Shown in pieces: positions 28,905-37,441 of a stretch of DNA of 64,000 bases. This DNA is from Deltaproteobacteria bacterium (GTDB lineage Bacteria > Myxococcota_A > Polyangia > Haliangiales > Haliangiaceae). Under the pieces are notes generated by a model, which had not been told where the DNA came from, ran no database searches, and saw nothing but the letters and a program-made list of their open reading frames with translations. The position numbers were made by a program, and so were the translations under genes. Numbering within the stretch: position 1 is the first letter of the stretch; each line of letters starts with the position of its first letter. Location of the stretch: NCBI GenBank assembly GCA_020630875.1, contig JAHDIH010000001.1, forward strand, positions 558,001 through 622,000, read 5' to 3'.

Positions 28905-29717
28905 GTGGGGATCTCGAAAATAGCAAAACTCGTAGTGTTTTTTTTGATGGTGTCGGTGTCAGCATCGGCGGGAAAGGCAGCAAGACTTGGAAAGAAACTC
29001 AAGAGTGAAGACGCGCGGATTCGATTGTCGGCGGTACTTGCTCTTGGTAACTCTTCAGACAAAGCGGCGCTTCGCTACGTTGCTTCTGCACTCTCGGATT
29101 CCGATGCCAAGGTTCGCGCGGCAGCAGCGGCTTCTGCGGAACGCTTGCTGCGACGAAAGCAGTCGAAAAAATTGAAGTCTAAGGTGATCGCTACGCTCAA
29201 AAAGATGAGCACGTCGGATCCCGATCGAATGGTTCGTAAACAAGCCAAGGCCGCGATTACGGAAAAACACTTTCCTAAAGGGGGAACGTACATTCATTTG
29301 ACAAAGATCGCGACCAATAGTTGGCCCCACTACGTCGGTCCCGCAGCAGACCAATCGTTGCGAAAGGCGCTTATTGAAAGTGGGCGAGGACTGTATCCTG
29401 ATTGGCCAACGGGCAAAGCACCAAGCAAAAAGCAATTGCAAAAGCTCAACGCAAAAGCTTACGCCATTGGTGGCGGGGTGTCTGGATATTCTGCAGAGCC
29501 TGGCGGTATTGGCACGGTAATCACCTGCAACCTTTCAATGCACATTGCGACCTATCCTAAGATGTCAATCAAAGCAACAGCAAGTGGCGGAGGAAGCGTC
29601 GAAGCTGGCAGTTCCGAGTCGGAAATAAAGCAAGCGTCGATTGAGTGCGTTGAGGCAATCGCAACCCACTTAATGAAAAACAAGTTAATTCCTGGAGTAG
29701 GAGTATTAAGTCAATGA
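28905..29717 (+). CDS. Exported HEAT-repeat protein
   Basis: A 270-residue protein with a signal peptide (LVVFFLMVSVSASAG). Residues about 30-120 hold two to three clean HEAT repeats (SEDARIRLSAVLALGN, DSDAKVRAAAAASAERLL, DPDRMVRKQAKAAI). The C-terminal 140 residues form a separate domain with Gly-rich strands (AIGGGVSGYSAEPGGIG). The start is unusual: a strong AGGAGG runs straight into GTG (28905), while ATC at 28911 has ideal spacing, so initiation is uncertain. The stop overlaps the next start (ATGAG), which couples it to the PspA-type module downstream. Confidence 0.8.
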   Translation: MGISKIAKLVVFFLMVSVSASAGKAARLGKKLKSEDARIRLSAVLALGNSSDKAALRYVASALSDSDAKVRAAAAASAERLLRRKQSKKLKSKVIATLKKMSTSDPDRMVRKQAKAAITEKHFPKGGTYIHLTKIATNSWPHYVGPAADQSLRKALIESGRGLYPDWPTGKAPSKKQLQKLNAKAYAIGGGVSGYSAEPGGIGTVITCNLSMHIATYPKMSIKATASGGGSVEAGSSESEIKQASIECVEAIATHLMKNKLIPGVGVLSQ

Positions 29718-30364
29718 GTAGTAACCAACGATCATGGAAAAACATTCTGCTTGATGGCCCAAGCCAACTATTTTTAACACTAGCGATTGTGGCAGCAATC
29801 GCAACTCTATTATTTCTACTCGGGCAACAGCTTTGGGGGAACCTTGAGGCAGGGGGCAGTCTGGCCGAGGACGCCTTGGCAAACTGTCCGCAGTTAGTGG
29901 ATGAAAAGCCAAGTAACGGTCGCGTGAAAATTATGGAGGAAGATAACTCTCTTGATAAACAAGTGAGAGAGATGGCGCTGGCGTGTCATGACAAAAGGGC
30001 AAAACAAATCGGTGCACTTACGTCTCATCGCAAACAAACGAAACTGTTTTTAATCGGCGCTTTCATTTTCTCCGTGGTCTTATTCATGGTGATGGGGCTG
30101 CGAATGACCCACAAATTAGCAGGGCCTATCTTTAAGATGCGTCTGTACGCCAGTTCCTGGCAAAAACCTCACGCATCAAAAGCGTACTCTCTAAGAAAAC
30201 ACGATCATCTAAAACAGTTTTACGAGTCGTTCAAAGAAGCCCACGAAAGAATCGAAGCCGACAATCAAAAGAGAGTCGCCGTCTTAAAACAGATACAACG
30301 TGAAGGCGTGAATTCTCCTTTGGTCACTAAGTATCTTGAGAAACGAGAAGGAGGACCATCATGA
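29714..30364 (+). CDS. Two-helix membrane protein with HAMP-like motif
   Basis: A 216-residue protein. One transmembrane helix lies at about 18-40 (LFLTLAIVAAIATLLFLLGQQ) and one at about 112-134 (LFLIGAFIFSVVLFMVMGLRM), enclosing a periplasmic loop of about 70 residues with two Cys. Directly after the second helix, THKLAGPIFKMR matches the HKLAGPxY/F segment that links membrane helices to HAMP domains in chemoreceptor-like sensors, and a charged coiled-coil tail follows. There is no kinase or methyl-accepting module. It overlaps the neighbours on both sides by four bases (ATGA). It is likely a sensor or scaffold for the kinase two genes downstream. Confidence 0.75.
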   Translation: MSSNQRSWKNILLDGPSQLFLTLAIVAAIATLLFLLGQQLWGNLEAGGSLAEDALANCPQLVDEKPSNGRVKIMEEDNSLDKQVREMALACHDKRAKQIGALTSHRKQTKLFLIGAFIFSVVLFMVMGLRMTHKLAGPIFKMRLYASSWQKPHASKAYSLRKHDHLKQFYESFKEAHERIEADNQKRVAVLKQIQREGVNSPLVTKYLEKREGGPS

Positions 30365-30855
30365 AAGATATAAAGCAATTCTTTTTGAAGTACTGGTTGG
30401 TACTCAGTGGCGGAATCCTGATCACCGTAGCGCTTTTGTATATCGGGATTTCAAAATACACCGCATTGGTGGAAGGACTTTTGGTCGATGGTGCCAAAGA
30501 CTACGATGAGGTGTTGGCAGCTTCGATAGCCAGTAGGGTCGGGGAAACTTGGGTGGCGTTGGCCGTTCTGTTGGCAATTGCCTTGGGAATTGCGCTTCTG
30601 TTTGTCGTGCTGTTGTATTGGCGCTTTAAGTCGTCGGCCAGCAGGTTAGTAGACAGGTTAAACGAGGTTGCCAAAACAGGAGATACCGAGCCTTCGTCTA
30701 AGAGAGCCGTGGGGTTTTGGCGCCGTTTGGACGATGAATTGAACGTAAGTTTAGCGAGTCGCCGTAAGGAATGGACGGCAGTTTTGTCAGAGCTTGATAG
30801 TTTGACCGCCACCAATCCTGGGATTAAGACGCTGGTCGAAGATCTAAAACGTTAG
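30361..30855 (+). CDS. Two-helix membrane protein of the PspA module
   Basis: A 164-residue protein with helices at about 10-30 (LVLSGGILITVALLYIGISKY) and 64-88 (TWVALAVLLAIALGIALLFVV), a periplasmic loop of about 35 residues, and a charged cytoplasmic helix. Architecture parallels the preceding gene, from which it starts by ATGA overlap, so the pair may form one hetero-oligomeric membrane sensor. No named family is recognised. Confidence 0.7.
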   Translation: MKDIKQFFLKYWLVLSGGILITVALLYIGISKYTALVEGLLVDGAKDYDEVLAASIASRVGETWVALAVLLAIALGIALLFVVLLYWRFKSSASRLVDRLNEVAKTGDTEPSSKRAVGFWRRLDDELNVSLASRRKEWTAVLSELDSLTATNPGIKTLVEDLKR

Positions 30856-30873
30856 ACGTGGTACAAGTAAGGG

Positions 30874-32676
30874 ATGCCAATTGGAAGCAAAGTAGCGCTT
30901 GGTGACTACTACCTTCGCCTTGGTCTATTTAAAGCCGCTCACGCTACCTATAGTTCCGCGCGAAGAGATACGCCGGATGACGTGGTTCCTCTTCACCGAC
31001 TTTTGACCTTGGCTGTAGAACGGGGAGACTTGGCGATTGCCAAAGACTTGGCTGGGGAACTTGCTGGGGCTGACCGGAGTGCCATCGGACGGATTGTGGT
31101 GGCGGAGGCCTATTTGTTATGCAAAGAGTATTCTGCGGCAGCTCGAGTTGCTCAGTCCGCAGTGGCTTCTGCGGCGTTGACTTCGCTTTGGATTTGTCGA
31201 GGACGAGTTATTCAAGCCAAAGTCGCGAAACACCAGGGCGACTACTCTGCAGCGGAAGCTATGGCGAGAGATGGTCTGGGCGAATATTGTGCGTTCGCTA
31301 CAAAAGCAGCAATGGCTGACGTGGAAAGATCCATCGACGTATTCTTGTCACTTTGCCAACTGTTGGACAAGGAATCGGTAACCGAGCGCGTTTCGGAATT
31401 AGACGGACAGAAAAAAGGACTTCTTTTGGGAATGTGGGCGTTCAAAGTAGCGGGTGACTTACGGCTCGGTGAACGTGCGCTGGCGGATAGCGACTGCGGT
31501 TTGTCGAAAGTCGTGCTTGCGGAGCATAGATTGTCGCAACGGCCAAGAAGGGATGTTCTGGAGTCCATAGCTAGTGACATGCTGATGTTGGCGGAGAACT
31601 GCCAGGGAAAAGCCGCTCCTCTAGCGGCTACGGCGTTGCTTCTTGCGGGAAGTGCCCTTGAGAAATTGCAACGTCCGGAGGAAGCGATTCCCAGACTGCA
31701 AGAAGCGTTGGCGATTCGGCCTACTAGCGTGACCGCAGCAGTTAGACTCTCGCTACTGGCGCTCGCTAACCGCGAATTCGAAAAAGCACAACGTGTTGTT
31801 GCTGCATCTCTCCGCGCCAATCCTAAAAATGCTGAAGTATGGCGTGTTGCAGCTCGGGTGGCGGCAGTCGACCCCAAAGGCGAAGGAAGTTATCGACTAT
31901 TCTTTGATTCGGTGGTGCCAGGGGCTGGAAACGCGGCTGTGGTCGCCAAAAGACTAACCGCGGCACAAACGCGACTAGTTCGCTCGGATGTGTTGGAAGG
32001 CATTCATGCAAGTGGACATCGTATCAAGAATCAAGTTGGCGTAATTGCTTCTCGATCCAGGCGGCTTCAAAAGTCAAAATCCCTCACGGAGGCTGATGCA
32101 CTACACGTAAGAGAACTGGTGGAGGATACCTCTTCGCTTTTTGAGGATTGGGGGGAATACCTAAAGTCAGTCCATGTTGGTCCTTTAAAAAACGGAGTGA
32201 TTTCGTTCGACGAGTTGCTCGCTTCTATTAAAGAGCAAATGGACACTGGTGGGATTGTCTCCATGCGAGTTCCTGACGAACTACCGAAGGTTTCAGGTGA
32301 CTCAGGTATGCTTCGCGACGCATTTTCAAACCTCATTGGAAATGCGATTGAAGCAGCGAGCGAAGCCGTTTCTCCTTTGGTAACCATCGAGGTTAACGTT
32401 TCAAGGCGTGCAGGTGGTGCCATTCTTTCGGTGAAAATCTCTGACAACGGAGGTGGAATTGCCCCCGGGGTATTACCTTTTGTCTTTTCTCCCGGCTTTA
32501 CGACAAAAGATACGGGGTCTGGAATTGGGTTGGCGGTAGCCGACAGGGTAATTCAGAGTCATGGTGGAACGATATCGCTGGCGAGTGACCCACAGGGAAC
32601 CGAGTTTGAGGTAGTCTTGCCATGCAAGGGCCAAATGATGTACCGAGGCGTGACTTTTGAAGAAGATGGATTGTGA
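30874..32676 (+). CDS. Soluble TPR-histidine kinase
   Basis: A 600-residue protein without membrane segments. Residues 1-360 are TPR repeats (LGLFKAAHATYSSARRDTP, RPEEAIPRLQEALAIRP). A dimerisation helix carries the probable phospho-His near residue 382 in ASGHRIKNQVGVIASRSRRL. A complete HATPase follows: N box NLIGNAIEAA (about 486), G1 DNGGGIAPG (about 523), F box FSPGFTTKD, G2 GSGIGLAVA (about 547). It lies 18 bases after the second membrane-protein gene and overlaps the response regulator by four bases. The likely partner is therefore that regulator, with the TPR part docking to the membrane pair; the docking is inference. Confidence 0.9.
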   Translation: MPIGSKVALGDYYLRLGLFKAAHATYSSARRDTPDDVVPLHRLLTLAVERGDLAIAKDLAGELAGADRSAIGRIVVAEAYLLCKEYSAAARVAQSAVASAALTSLWICRGRVIQAKVAKHQGDYSAAEAMARDGLGEYCAFATKAAMADVERSIDVFLSLCQLLDKESVTERVSELDGQKKGLLLGMWAFKVAGDLRLGERALADSDCGLSKVVLAEHRLSQRPRRDVLESIASDMLMLAENCQGKAAPLAATALLLAGSALEKLQRPEEAIPRLQEALAIRPTSVTAAVRLSLLALANREFEKAQRVVAASLRANPKNAEVWRVAARVAAVDPKGEGSYRLFFDSVVPGAGNAAVVAKRLTAAQTRLVRSDVLEGIHASGHRIKNQVGVIASRSRRLQKSKSLTEADALHVRELVEDTSSLFEDWGEYLKSVHVGPLKNGVISFDELLASIKEQMDTGGIVSMRVPDELPKVSGDSGMLRDAFSNLIGNAIEAASEAVSPLVTIEVNVSRRAGGAILSVKISDNGGGIAPGVLPFVFSPGFTTKDTGSGIGLAVADRVIQSHGGTISLASDPQGTEFEVVLPCKGQMMYRGVTFEEDGL

Positions 32677-34094
32677 ACAGACAAATCGTAATCGTCGATG
32701 ACCAAATCGAAGTGCGTCGTCTTTTGTCCTCCATTTTTGAGGCCAAGGGAAATTCAACGAAGTGCTTTGAAAATGGGGACGATGCCATTGCACATGTGAC
32801 TGCATACTCTCACGATATTGACTTGGTGATTCTGGACTTAGATCTTGGTGCGAACAGCCCCGATGGTCTTGAAGTTTGCAGACAGATTACAGAGCAAGGA
32901 AAAGACGTTCCAGTGATCATGCTGACTGGGCACGGAACTACAGAAGATGCCGTAGAAGCATTTAAAGCCGGAGCAATCGATTTCATCACCAAAGATCCTT
33001 ACATGGAGGACAATATTGACTTGTCCACCAAAAAGGTGGAGCGACTTTGGGCGCACGTTCATGAGCGGCAGAGACTGGAAGGCGAAGTTGCAAGTCTCAC
33101 CAAGAAACACGAAGAGCTTCAAGCGTCCTTGAATCAACGTTGGAAGATCGTTGGTGACTCCCCGCAGATAAAAGAAACATTAAAGCGAGTACAACTTGTC
33201 GCTAGGGTTCCTAGGCCAGTATTAGTTCTCGGAGAACGCGGCACTGGTAAAGAGTTGGTGGCGCGAGCCATTCATAACCTGTCGGACAGAGCAAACAGAC
33301 CGTACATTACAATTAATTGCGCGGCAGTTGCGGAGTCACTTTTGGAGTCTGAACTTTTTGGGCATGAGGCAGGGGCATTTACTGGTGCTACCTCTCAAAA
33401 AGAAGGCAAATTTGAATTGGCAGATGGTGGAACACTTTTTCTCGACGAGATTGGAAACATGTCGATGGATTTCCAAGCCAAAATTCTACGAGTAATTGAG
33501 TATCAGCGTTTTGAAAGAGTAGCCGGACGTGAATCTTTGCAAGTTGACGTGCGCGTTATTGCGGCGACTAACGCCGACTTGGAAAAGAATATGAGAGAAG
33601 GTTCGTTTCGAGAGGACCTCTACGACCGGTTGGCATTTGAGGTGATTCGACTGCCTGCACTAAGGGAGCGAGTTACGGACGTACCGCTGCTGGCTGAGTA
33701 CTTTCTTGCAAGGTTTGCAGCCGAAGTGGGACTCTCTGTTACTCACTTTTCTGCGGATGCCATTAAAGTTCTTGTTGGTTACTCTTTCCCGGGAAACGTA
33801 AGAGAGTTCAAAAACGTAGTCGAACGCGCTGCGTACAGCGCCGACGGCTCAGAAGTAACGAAGTCTGACGTGCTTCGCGCGCTTCCGCAATCAACAGCGC
33901 CGGCAGCAGAGTACCAAGACAACACCGAACTACCATTGGACAAACGCGTAGAGGCTTACGAGAGGTCTCTTTGTTTGCAGTCGCTAGTTAATTCTGGCTT
34001 TAACCAAAAAGAAGCTGCGGAAAGCTTAAAAATTACGTATGACCAGTTTAGGCAACGTTACCGGAAATACGATCTGGGCAAGGAAAAGAAGTAA
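32673..34094 (+). CDS. Sigma54-dependent response regulator (NtrC family)
   Basis: 473 residues in three domains. The receiver (1-125) has the acidic pair in VDDQIEV, the phospho-acceptor Asp near residue 55 (VILDLDLG) and the conserved Lys in FITKDPY. The AAA+ domain (about 160-395) has Walker A GERGTGKE, the sigma54-contact loop EAGAFTGAT and DEIGNMSMD. A C-terminal Fis-type helix-turn-helix (NQKEAAESLKITYDQFRQRY) ends the protein. It starts at GTG inside the end of the kinase gene, and its stop overlaps the pspA start (TAATG). PspF, the classical pspA activator, lacks a receiver, so this is a phosphorelay-controlled counterpart. I find no TGGCAC-N5-TTGC promoter in the adjacent gaps. Confidence 0.95.
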   Translation: MNRQIVIVDDQIEVRRLLSSIFEAKGNSTKCFENGDDAIAHVTAYSHDIDLVILDLDLGANSPDGLEVCRQITEQGKDVPVIMLTGHGTTEDAVEAFKAGAIDFITKDPYMEDNIDLSTKKVERLWAHVHERQRLEGEVASLTKKHEELQASLNQRWKIVGDSPQIKETLKRVQLVARVPRPVLVLGERGTGKELVARAIHNLSDRANRPYITINCAAVAESLLESELFGHEAGAFTGATSQKEGKFELADGGTLFLDEIGNMSMDFQAKILRVIEYQRFERVAGRESLQVDVRVIAATNADLEKNMREGSFREDLYDRLAFEVIRLPALRERVTDVPLLAEYFLARFAAEVGLSVTHFSADAIKVLVGYSFPGNVREFKNVVERAAYSADGSEVTKSDVLRALPQSTAPAAEYQDNTELPLDKRVEAYERSLCLQSLVNSGFNQKEAAESLKITYDQFRQRYRKYDLGKEKK

Positions 34095-34783
34095 TGGGTA
34101 TTTTTTCAAGAATAAAGAAAACTGTTCAATCTAAAGCAAATGCAGCAGTGGACGCTGCAGTCGATCCAGAAAAAGAAATGGATATGATCATTGCAGAACT
34201 TGAAGACCAAAGACAAAAAGCATTAAAGGAACTCGTTAGCTACAAAGCTACGGCAAAAGAGCTCAAAAGTGATATGGAAGCTTGTCAGGTAAAGATTGAT
34301 GGTTGGGAGAAGAAAGCCATGATCGCGGTAAAGAAGGGGGAGGATGAACTCGCCAAAAAATTTCTTGCGGAACGGACCCGCTGCGAAAAAGAACTTGCAA
34401 GTATTAAGGCTGACCGTGATGAAGCGGCCAAGTACGCCATCACCCTAAATGAATCGCGGAAGAAGGTAGAAGTCAGACTTCGAATTTTGAAGTTGAAAAA
34501 AGGGACTTTGGTGAATCAAATGAAAGTTGCAAAAGCTGGTGGTGGAAATGCGTTGGGGGTTGACGATGATTTGTTTGATCGCCTGGAAGCTGCTGAAGAC
34601 GCACTAGACGATGATTTGGCGAAGCTTGAAGCTTCGAAAGAAATCGCAGGAGTACAGGGAGAAGGGGACGTCGAGGATGACTTCGCTGATGAAGAAACCC
34701 TAGATACCAGCGGTGTTGAGGATGAATTGCTACTGCTGAAGTCGAAGATGGAGAAAAAAGCTCTCGGAACCGGTGATGACTGA
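34094..34783 (+). CDS. pspA: PspA/IM30-family protein
   Basis: A 229-residue almost purely helical protein starting MGIFSRIKKTVQSKANAAVD, with the PspA amphipathic N-terminus. It then has long coiled coil with DPEKEMDMIIAELEDQ, KKGEDELAKKFLAER and ESRKKVEVRL at family positions, and an acidic tail. PspA-type ESCRT-III-like proteins polymerise on stressed inner membranes and bind sigma54 activators. Its start codon overlaps the regulator stop by one base, and the next small gene begins inside its end, so it is made in step with the regulator. Confidence 0.92.
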   Translation: MGIFSRIKKTVQSKANAAVDAAVDPEKEMDMIIAELEDQRQKALKELVSYKATAKELKSDMEACQVKIDGWEKKAMIAVKKGEDELAKKFLAERTRCEKELASIKADRDEAAKYAITLNESRKKVEVRLRILKLKKGTLVNQMKVAKAGGGNALGVDDDLFDRLEAAEDALDDDLAKLEASKEIAGVQGEGDVEDDFADEETLDTSGVEDELLLLKSKMEKKALGTGDD

Positions 34784-35093
34784 TATTGAAGGGATTAAAG
34801 GACGCCTAAGCGAACTGAGTTTTGTGGACATTCCATACTTGCTTGAAGGTGATTCAGGCTTGGCGGCAGCGCTTCTTGAGGACCTCGAAGAGGCCTTCGC
34901 TCAGGCCCACGAAATCTACCTGCAACTGGTCTCCAAGTTGCCTCCGCGGCCGATCGAATCAGCGGTCAGAACTGGTAGTTTTAAGCACTTAGAGAAGCAA
35001 GCCGTGGTACTACGAGAGGTCAGTGAGCTACTAGATTCGGTTCGACCAGCGCTACCAAAGCTGATGGAAATCAAACGAATACTCGGAAAATAG
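34776..35093 (+). CDS. Small helical protein following pspA
   Basis: A 105-residue, acidic, fully helical protein (LSELSFVDIPYLLEGDSGLAAALLEDLEEAFAQ, shown here only to illustrate the amphipathic pattern in its first 50 residues). It starts at ATG, or at GTG three bases earlier, inside the pspA 3' end, so translation is coupled. No transmembrane helix is visible and it is not PspB or PspC. It is probably a PspA partner or the end of the module; the family is unknown. Confidence 0.7.
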   Translation: MTDIEGIKGRLSELSFVDIPYLLEGDSGLAAALLEDLEEAFAQAHEIYLQLVSKLPPRPIESAVRTGSFKHLEKQAVVLREVSELLDSVRPALPKLMEIKRILGK

Positions 35094-35157
35094 AAGCGAA
35101 AAAAAAAATATGTACACTTGATGCTAATTCATTGTATACAGCTGGTGGTCGCTTCAG

Positions 35158-35172
35158 TGACGTCATGTCACA
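35158..35172. promoter_or_regulatory. Inverted repeat GTGAC-N5-GTCAC, possible operator
   Basis: A perfect 5-bp inverted repeat around GTCAT, 26 bases before the ATG of the TonB-like gene, in the 87-base gap after the PspA module. It resembles a dimeric repressor site in spacing only. Confidence 0.25.
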
Positions 35173-35198
35173 GTTAAACATTGAAAACGGAAACTCAA

Positions 35199-36392
35199 AT
35201 GCAAGAAAATAACGAACATTCAGGACTGCACGACATTCGCGAATTGGCGAGATCAGCTAAGCGTCGGATCGACCGAAAGAATCAAGCGGAGACCAATGCG
35301 GAACATGCTCTTCGGGCCAGCGCTTCAGCACTTGACCTCATTGCACTACCAGAAATCGATTCGTTTGAACCTACCGCGAAGCCTAAGCGGCGCTTGGGCC
35401 GTGGCACCGCGTCACCAATCGCAGCCAAAGCGACACCTGTTATCGCCAAGCCGGCTGCTGCGATCGAAGCGCCGTTAAAAACTGCAGCGGCTCCTTCCGT
35501 GCATATTCCGCAATCGACTGAACTTCACGGTTTTGCGCCAGAGGTAACGGGGGCGCAATCGCCGTCTGGAAAAAGGAAGTGGGCACTTGGAGCGTTCTTG
35601 CTAGTGGCAATGAGCGCAGGGGCTGCAGCGTTTCTTTTTGCAGGCAATAAAAAGGAGCAGAGCACTGTCGCCAAGCCAGTAGCAGCTCAGCCAGTAGCGT
35701 CTCAGCCCGTGGTAGCCAAGAAGATCGAAGCAAAGAAAGCACCAGCCGTTGTTATCGAGCAACCGGTCAAAGTAGAACTTGAAACTGCCGAGCGAGAAGT
35801 GGCAGAACCGGTCGCAACTCCAGCAGAAAAAGTAGAGGTAGCAACCAAACCGGAACCGAAGGTAGAGAAACCTGCTGCAAAGAAGGTGGAGATTGATAAG
35901 GCCAGCGTTAAGAAGCCAGAACCTAAGAAGGTGGTAGCAAAGGTTGAAGACAAGAAACCGGAAGTAAAGAAGGAAATCGCAGCCAAAAAGCAAGAGATCA
36001 AAAAAGAAGTCAGCAAGCCTAAGCCAGCATCTGACGACATCTCCGCGCTTCTCGATGAAGCGACAGCAGGTGGGGATATCGCCGGTCCTAAAAAAGTAAA
36101 AAAGGAAGCGGCCAAGCCAAGCAAAACAAAAATCACGATGACCGACGTACGCAAGCACGTGGGTGGGATCTCTGGAAAAGTAAATGGCTGTTACGCCAGA
36201 TACAAACAATCTGGAACAGCCAAGATTCGATTTACAGTAGCTCCGTCAGGGAAAGTCACCAAAGCCTACGCCAAGGGGGCGTTTAAGGGGACTGAGACTG
36301 GAAAATGCGCTTCGCACCACGTGAAAAAAGTTAAGTTTCCTGCGTTTGCAGGTAGACCACAGAGCTTTACCTATCCATTCTTGCTTCAATGA
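35199..36392 (+). CDS. TonB-like protein with AgmX/PglI-type C-terminal domain
   Basis: 397 residues from the ATG (a TTG six codons earlier is the alternative). A cytoplasmic N-terminal part of about 130 residues is followed by one transmembrane helix (WALGAFLLVAMSAGAAAFLFAG). A long Lys/Pro/Glu/Ala-rich spacer follows, as in TonB. The C-terminal globular domain contains GKVNGCYARYKQSGTAKIRFTV and, near its end, KVKFPAFAGRPQSFTYPFLL, which matches the AgmX/PglI C-terminal domain of myxobacterial gliding proteins. The two Cys (NGC, GKC) are typical of that domain. It probably spans the periplasm. It overlaps the next gene by four bases (ATGA). Confidence 0.85.
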   Translation: MQENNEHSGLHDIRELARSAKRRIDRKNQAETNAEHALRASASALDLIALPEIDSFEPTAKPKRRLGRGTASPIAAKATPVIAKPAAAIEAPLKTAAAPSVHIPQSTELHGFAPEVTGAQSPSGKRKWALGAFLLVAMSAGAAAFLFAGNKKEQSTVAKPVAAQPVASQPVVAKKIEAKKAPAVVIEQPVKVELETAEREVAEPVATPAEKVEVATKPEPKVEKPAAKKVEIDKASVKKPEPKKVVAKVEDKKPEVKKEIAAKKQEIKKEVSKPKPASDDISALLDEATAGGDIAGPKKVKKEAAKPSKTKITMTDVRKHVGGISGKVNGCYARYKQSGTAKIRFTVAPSGKVTKAYAKGAFKGTETGKCASHHVKKVKFPAFAGRPQSFTYPFLLQ

Positions 36393-37414
36393 GCCAAGGC
36401 AACTATTTCGAAGACTTTAGTTTAGGACAGAAAATACGACACGCCGTACCACGAACGGTGCATCACGGTGACATCAGTTTGTATATTGCGCTGACCGGGG
36501 AAAGGCGAGCTCATTTTTCTAGCGGCGAATTTGCCAAGGGAATAGGGCAACGAGGTGTGGTGGTTCCAGACCTCTTGACTTTCCACATCGTCTTCGGAAA
36601 AACGGTACCAGACATTTCATTTAATGCCGTTGCGAACCTAGGTTACGCTGACGTCCAGTTCTTGGCTCCTGTGTACCCCGGTGATACGCTGCGCAGTGAA
36701 ACAGAAGTGGTCGGGCTCAGGCAAACCTCTTCAGGAAAAAGTGGGATTGTTTACGTAAAGTCAGTTGGCATTAACCAACGAGAAGAAGTAGTACTCTCGT
36801 TTTACAGGTGGGTACTCGTTAATAAGAAAAGGTTAGACGTTGAGGTTCCGACTCTCGTTCCGGAGCTTCCAAGCGTCGCCAAGGTTGCCAATGCTGGTTA
36901 TGACTTCTCGAAATTTGAGTCGTTGCAATGGGCAACCGCTAGTGGCAGGCGTCTTGCTGATTACTCTGAGGGGCAAAGAATTGTTCACGGAGAGGGCATG
37001 ACGTTAGAAGAGTCGGATCACATGCTAGCGACGCGACTTTATCAGAATACGGCGAAAGTTCACTTCGATGCTCATCAGATGAAAGACTCTCGCTTTGGCA
37101 AACGCTTGGTATACGGCGGCCACGTTATTAGTCTTGCCCACTCGCTTGCCTATCGAGGACTGGAGAATGCAATGGTGATGGGAGCGTGGAATGGTGGCAG
37201 TCATGCAAACCCCACCTTTGCTGGAGATACTCTCTATGCTCTTTCTGAGGTGGTAGAGACCCAAGAGCTAAGTGACCGTGTCGGTGCTCTTCGGTTGAAG
37301 CTGTACGCGATTAAAAACCGTGTTCCTGACCGTTCTCTGGTGGTAAAGCCGAGTGGAAAGTTTGACCCGTCGGTAGTGTTGGAGCTCGACTATTGGAGCC
37401 TAATTCCTCGCTAG
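36389..37414 (+). CDS. mch: Mesaconyl-CoA hydratase-like double hot-dog (MaoC) enzyme
   Basis: A 341-residue protein with two MaoC-type hot-dog folds. The N-terminus NYFEDFSLGQKIRHAVPRT, then LLTFHIVFGKTVPDISFNAV and FLAPVYPGDTLRSETEV, and in the second half MLATRLYQNTAKVHFDAHQM with VYGGHVISLAHSL, closely follow my recollection of mesaconyl-C1-CoA hydratase (beta-methylmalyl-CoA dehydratase) of the ethylmalonyl-CoA pathway. The family reaction is reversible hydration of mesaconyl-CoA. No other ethylmalonyl-CoA or 3-hydroxypropionate pathway gene is in the window. It is translationally coupled to the TonB-like gene, which is functionally unexpected. If not Mch, it is another enoyl-CoA hydratase of this subgroup. 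Confidence 0.8.
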   Translation: MSQGNYFEDFSLGQKIRHAVPRTVHHGDISLYIALTGERRAHFSSGEFAKGIGQRGVVVPDLLTFHIVFGKTVPDISFNAVANLGYADVQFLAPVYPGDTLRSETEVVGLRQTSSGKSGIVYVKSVGINQREEVVLSFYRWVLVNKKRLDVEVPTLVPELPSVAKVANAGYDFSKFESLQWATASGRRLADYSEGQRIVHGEGMTLEESDHMLATRLYQNTAKVHFDAHQMKDSRFGKRLVYGGHVISLAHSLAYRGLENAMVMGAWNGGSHANPTFAGDTLYALSEVVETQELSDRVGALRLKLYAIKNRVPDRSLVVKPSGKFDPSVVLELDYWSLIPR

Positions 37415-37430
37415 CCATTTGTAGATTTGC

Positions 37431-37436
37431 TACGCT
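37431..37436 (+). promoter_or_regulatory. Candidate -10 element (TACGCT)
   Basis: TACGCT ends five bases before the ATG at 37442, with no Shine-Dalgarno between. It fits the leaderless pattern; no -35 is visible. Confidence 0.25.
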
Positions 37437-37441
37437 AACCC

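Noticed and set aside
29640..30873. Sigma54 promoter (TGGCAC-N5-TTGC) ahead of the PspA module
   Set aside because: I looked in the gaps before 28905, 29714, 30874 and 35199 and saw no acceptable match; it may lie inside a coding region.
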